From: an uncultured Chloroflexota bacterium
Lineage (GTDB): Bacteria > Chloroflexota > Limnocylindria > Limnocylindrales > CSP1-4
Direction: 5' to 3'
DNA: 6,446 nt
NCBI GenBank assembly: GCA_903924005.1
Contig: CAIXZV010000588.1
Span: 1 to 6,446 of the forward strand
The position numbers and the translations under genes were made by a program. Position 1 is the stretch's first letter. Each line of letters opens with the position of its first letter. Below are positions 6,419 to 6,446 of the stretch, piece by piece. The notes under the pieces were generated by a model. The model was not told where the DNA came from and did no database searches. It saw nothing but the letters and a program-made list of their open reading frames with translations.

Positions 6419-6446
6419 AACGGTTGCGTGGCGGAACGATCCACCC

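Overview
The window is a high-GC bacterial segment. Gene content and codon use suggest an aerobic, probably monoderm lineage. Chloroflexota of the Limnocylindria/Ellin6529 kind, or Actinobacteria, are my best guesses, but nothing here fixes the taxonomy. The evidence for an aerobic, single-membrane cell is a membrane-anchored SCO protein, a PCuAC copper lipoprotein and a VKOR-type disulfide-forming enzyme, all expected outside the cytoplasmic membrane.

Layout. Bases 1-133 hold no gene: a small GC-rich hairpin, then four perfect copies of an 18-bp tandem repeat that end one base from the stop codon of the next gene. On the minus strand, 1704-2153 encodes a PCuAC copper-chaperone lipoprotein and 134-1711 a long SCO1/SenC protein. 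The two genes overlap by 8 bp and form a copper-delivery operon, presumably serving the CuA site of cytochrome c oxidase. The SCO protein carries two extra domains: a beta-sandwich-like segment and a second thioredoxin-like domain that keeps only one cysteine. On the plus strand, 2231-2926 is a decayed luciferase-like (LLM) flavin-dependent oxidoreductase, with its N-terminal third largely missing and a frameshift near 2640-2680. It converges, 3 bp apart, on a minus-strand VKOR family gene (2930-3397). After a 264-bp divergent intergenic region, 3662-6388 encodes a 908-residue fusion of an NDP-forming acyl-CoA (acetate-CoA) ligase with a C-terminal GNAT acetyltransferase. A short hairpin follows its stop.

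How the genes fit together. PCuAC and SCO are classical partners in extracytoplasmic copper handling. VKOR makes disulfides in the same compartment, so a redox link with the thioredoxin-fold proteins is plausible but unproven. The ligase-GNAT fusion looks like an independent transcription unit of central metabolism or protein acetylation. I see no phage, defence, CRISPR, transposon or RNA gene. The most notable items are the three-part SCO fusion with its altered second thioredoxin site, the minisatellite abutting its stop codon, and the ligase-GNAT fusion that keeps the ligase's catalytic histidine.
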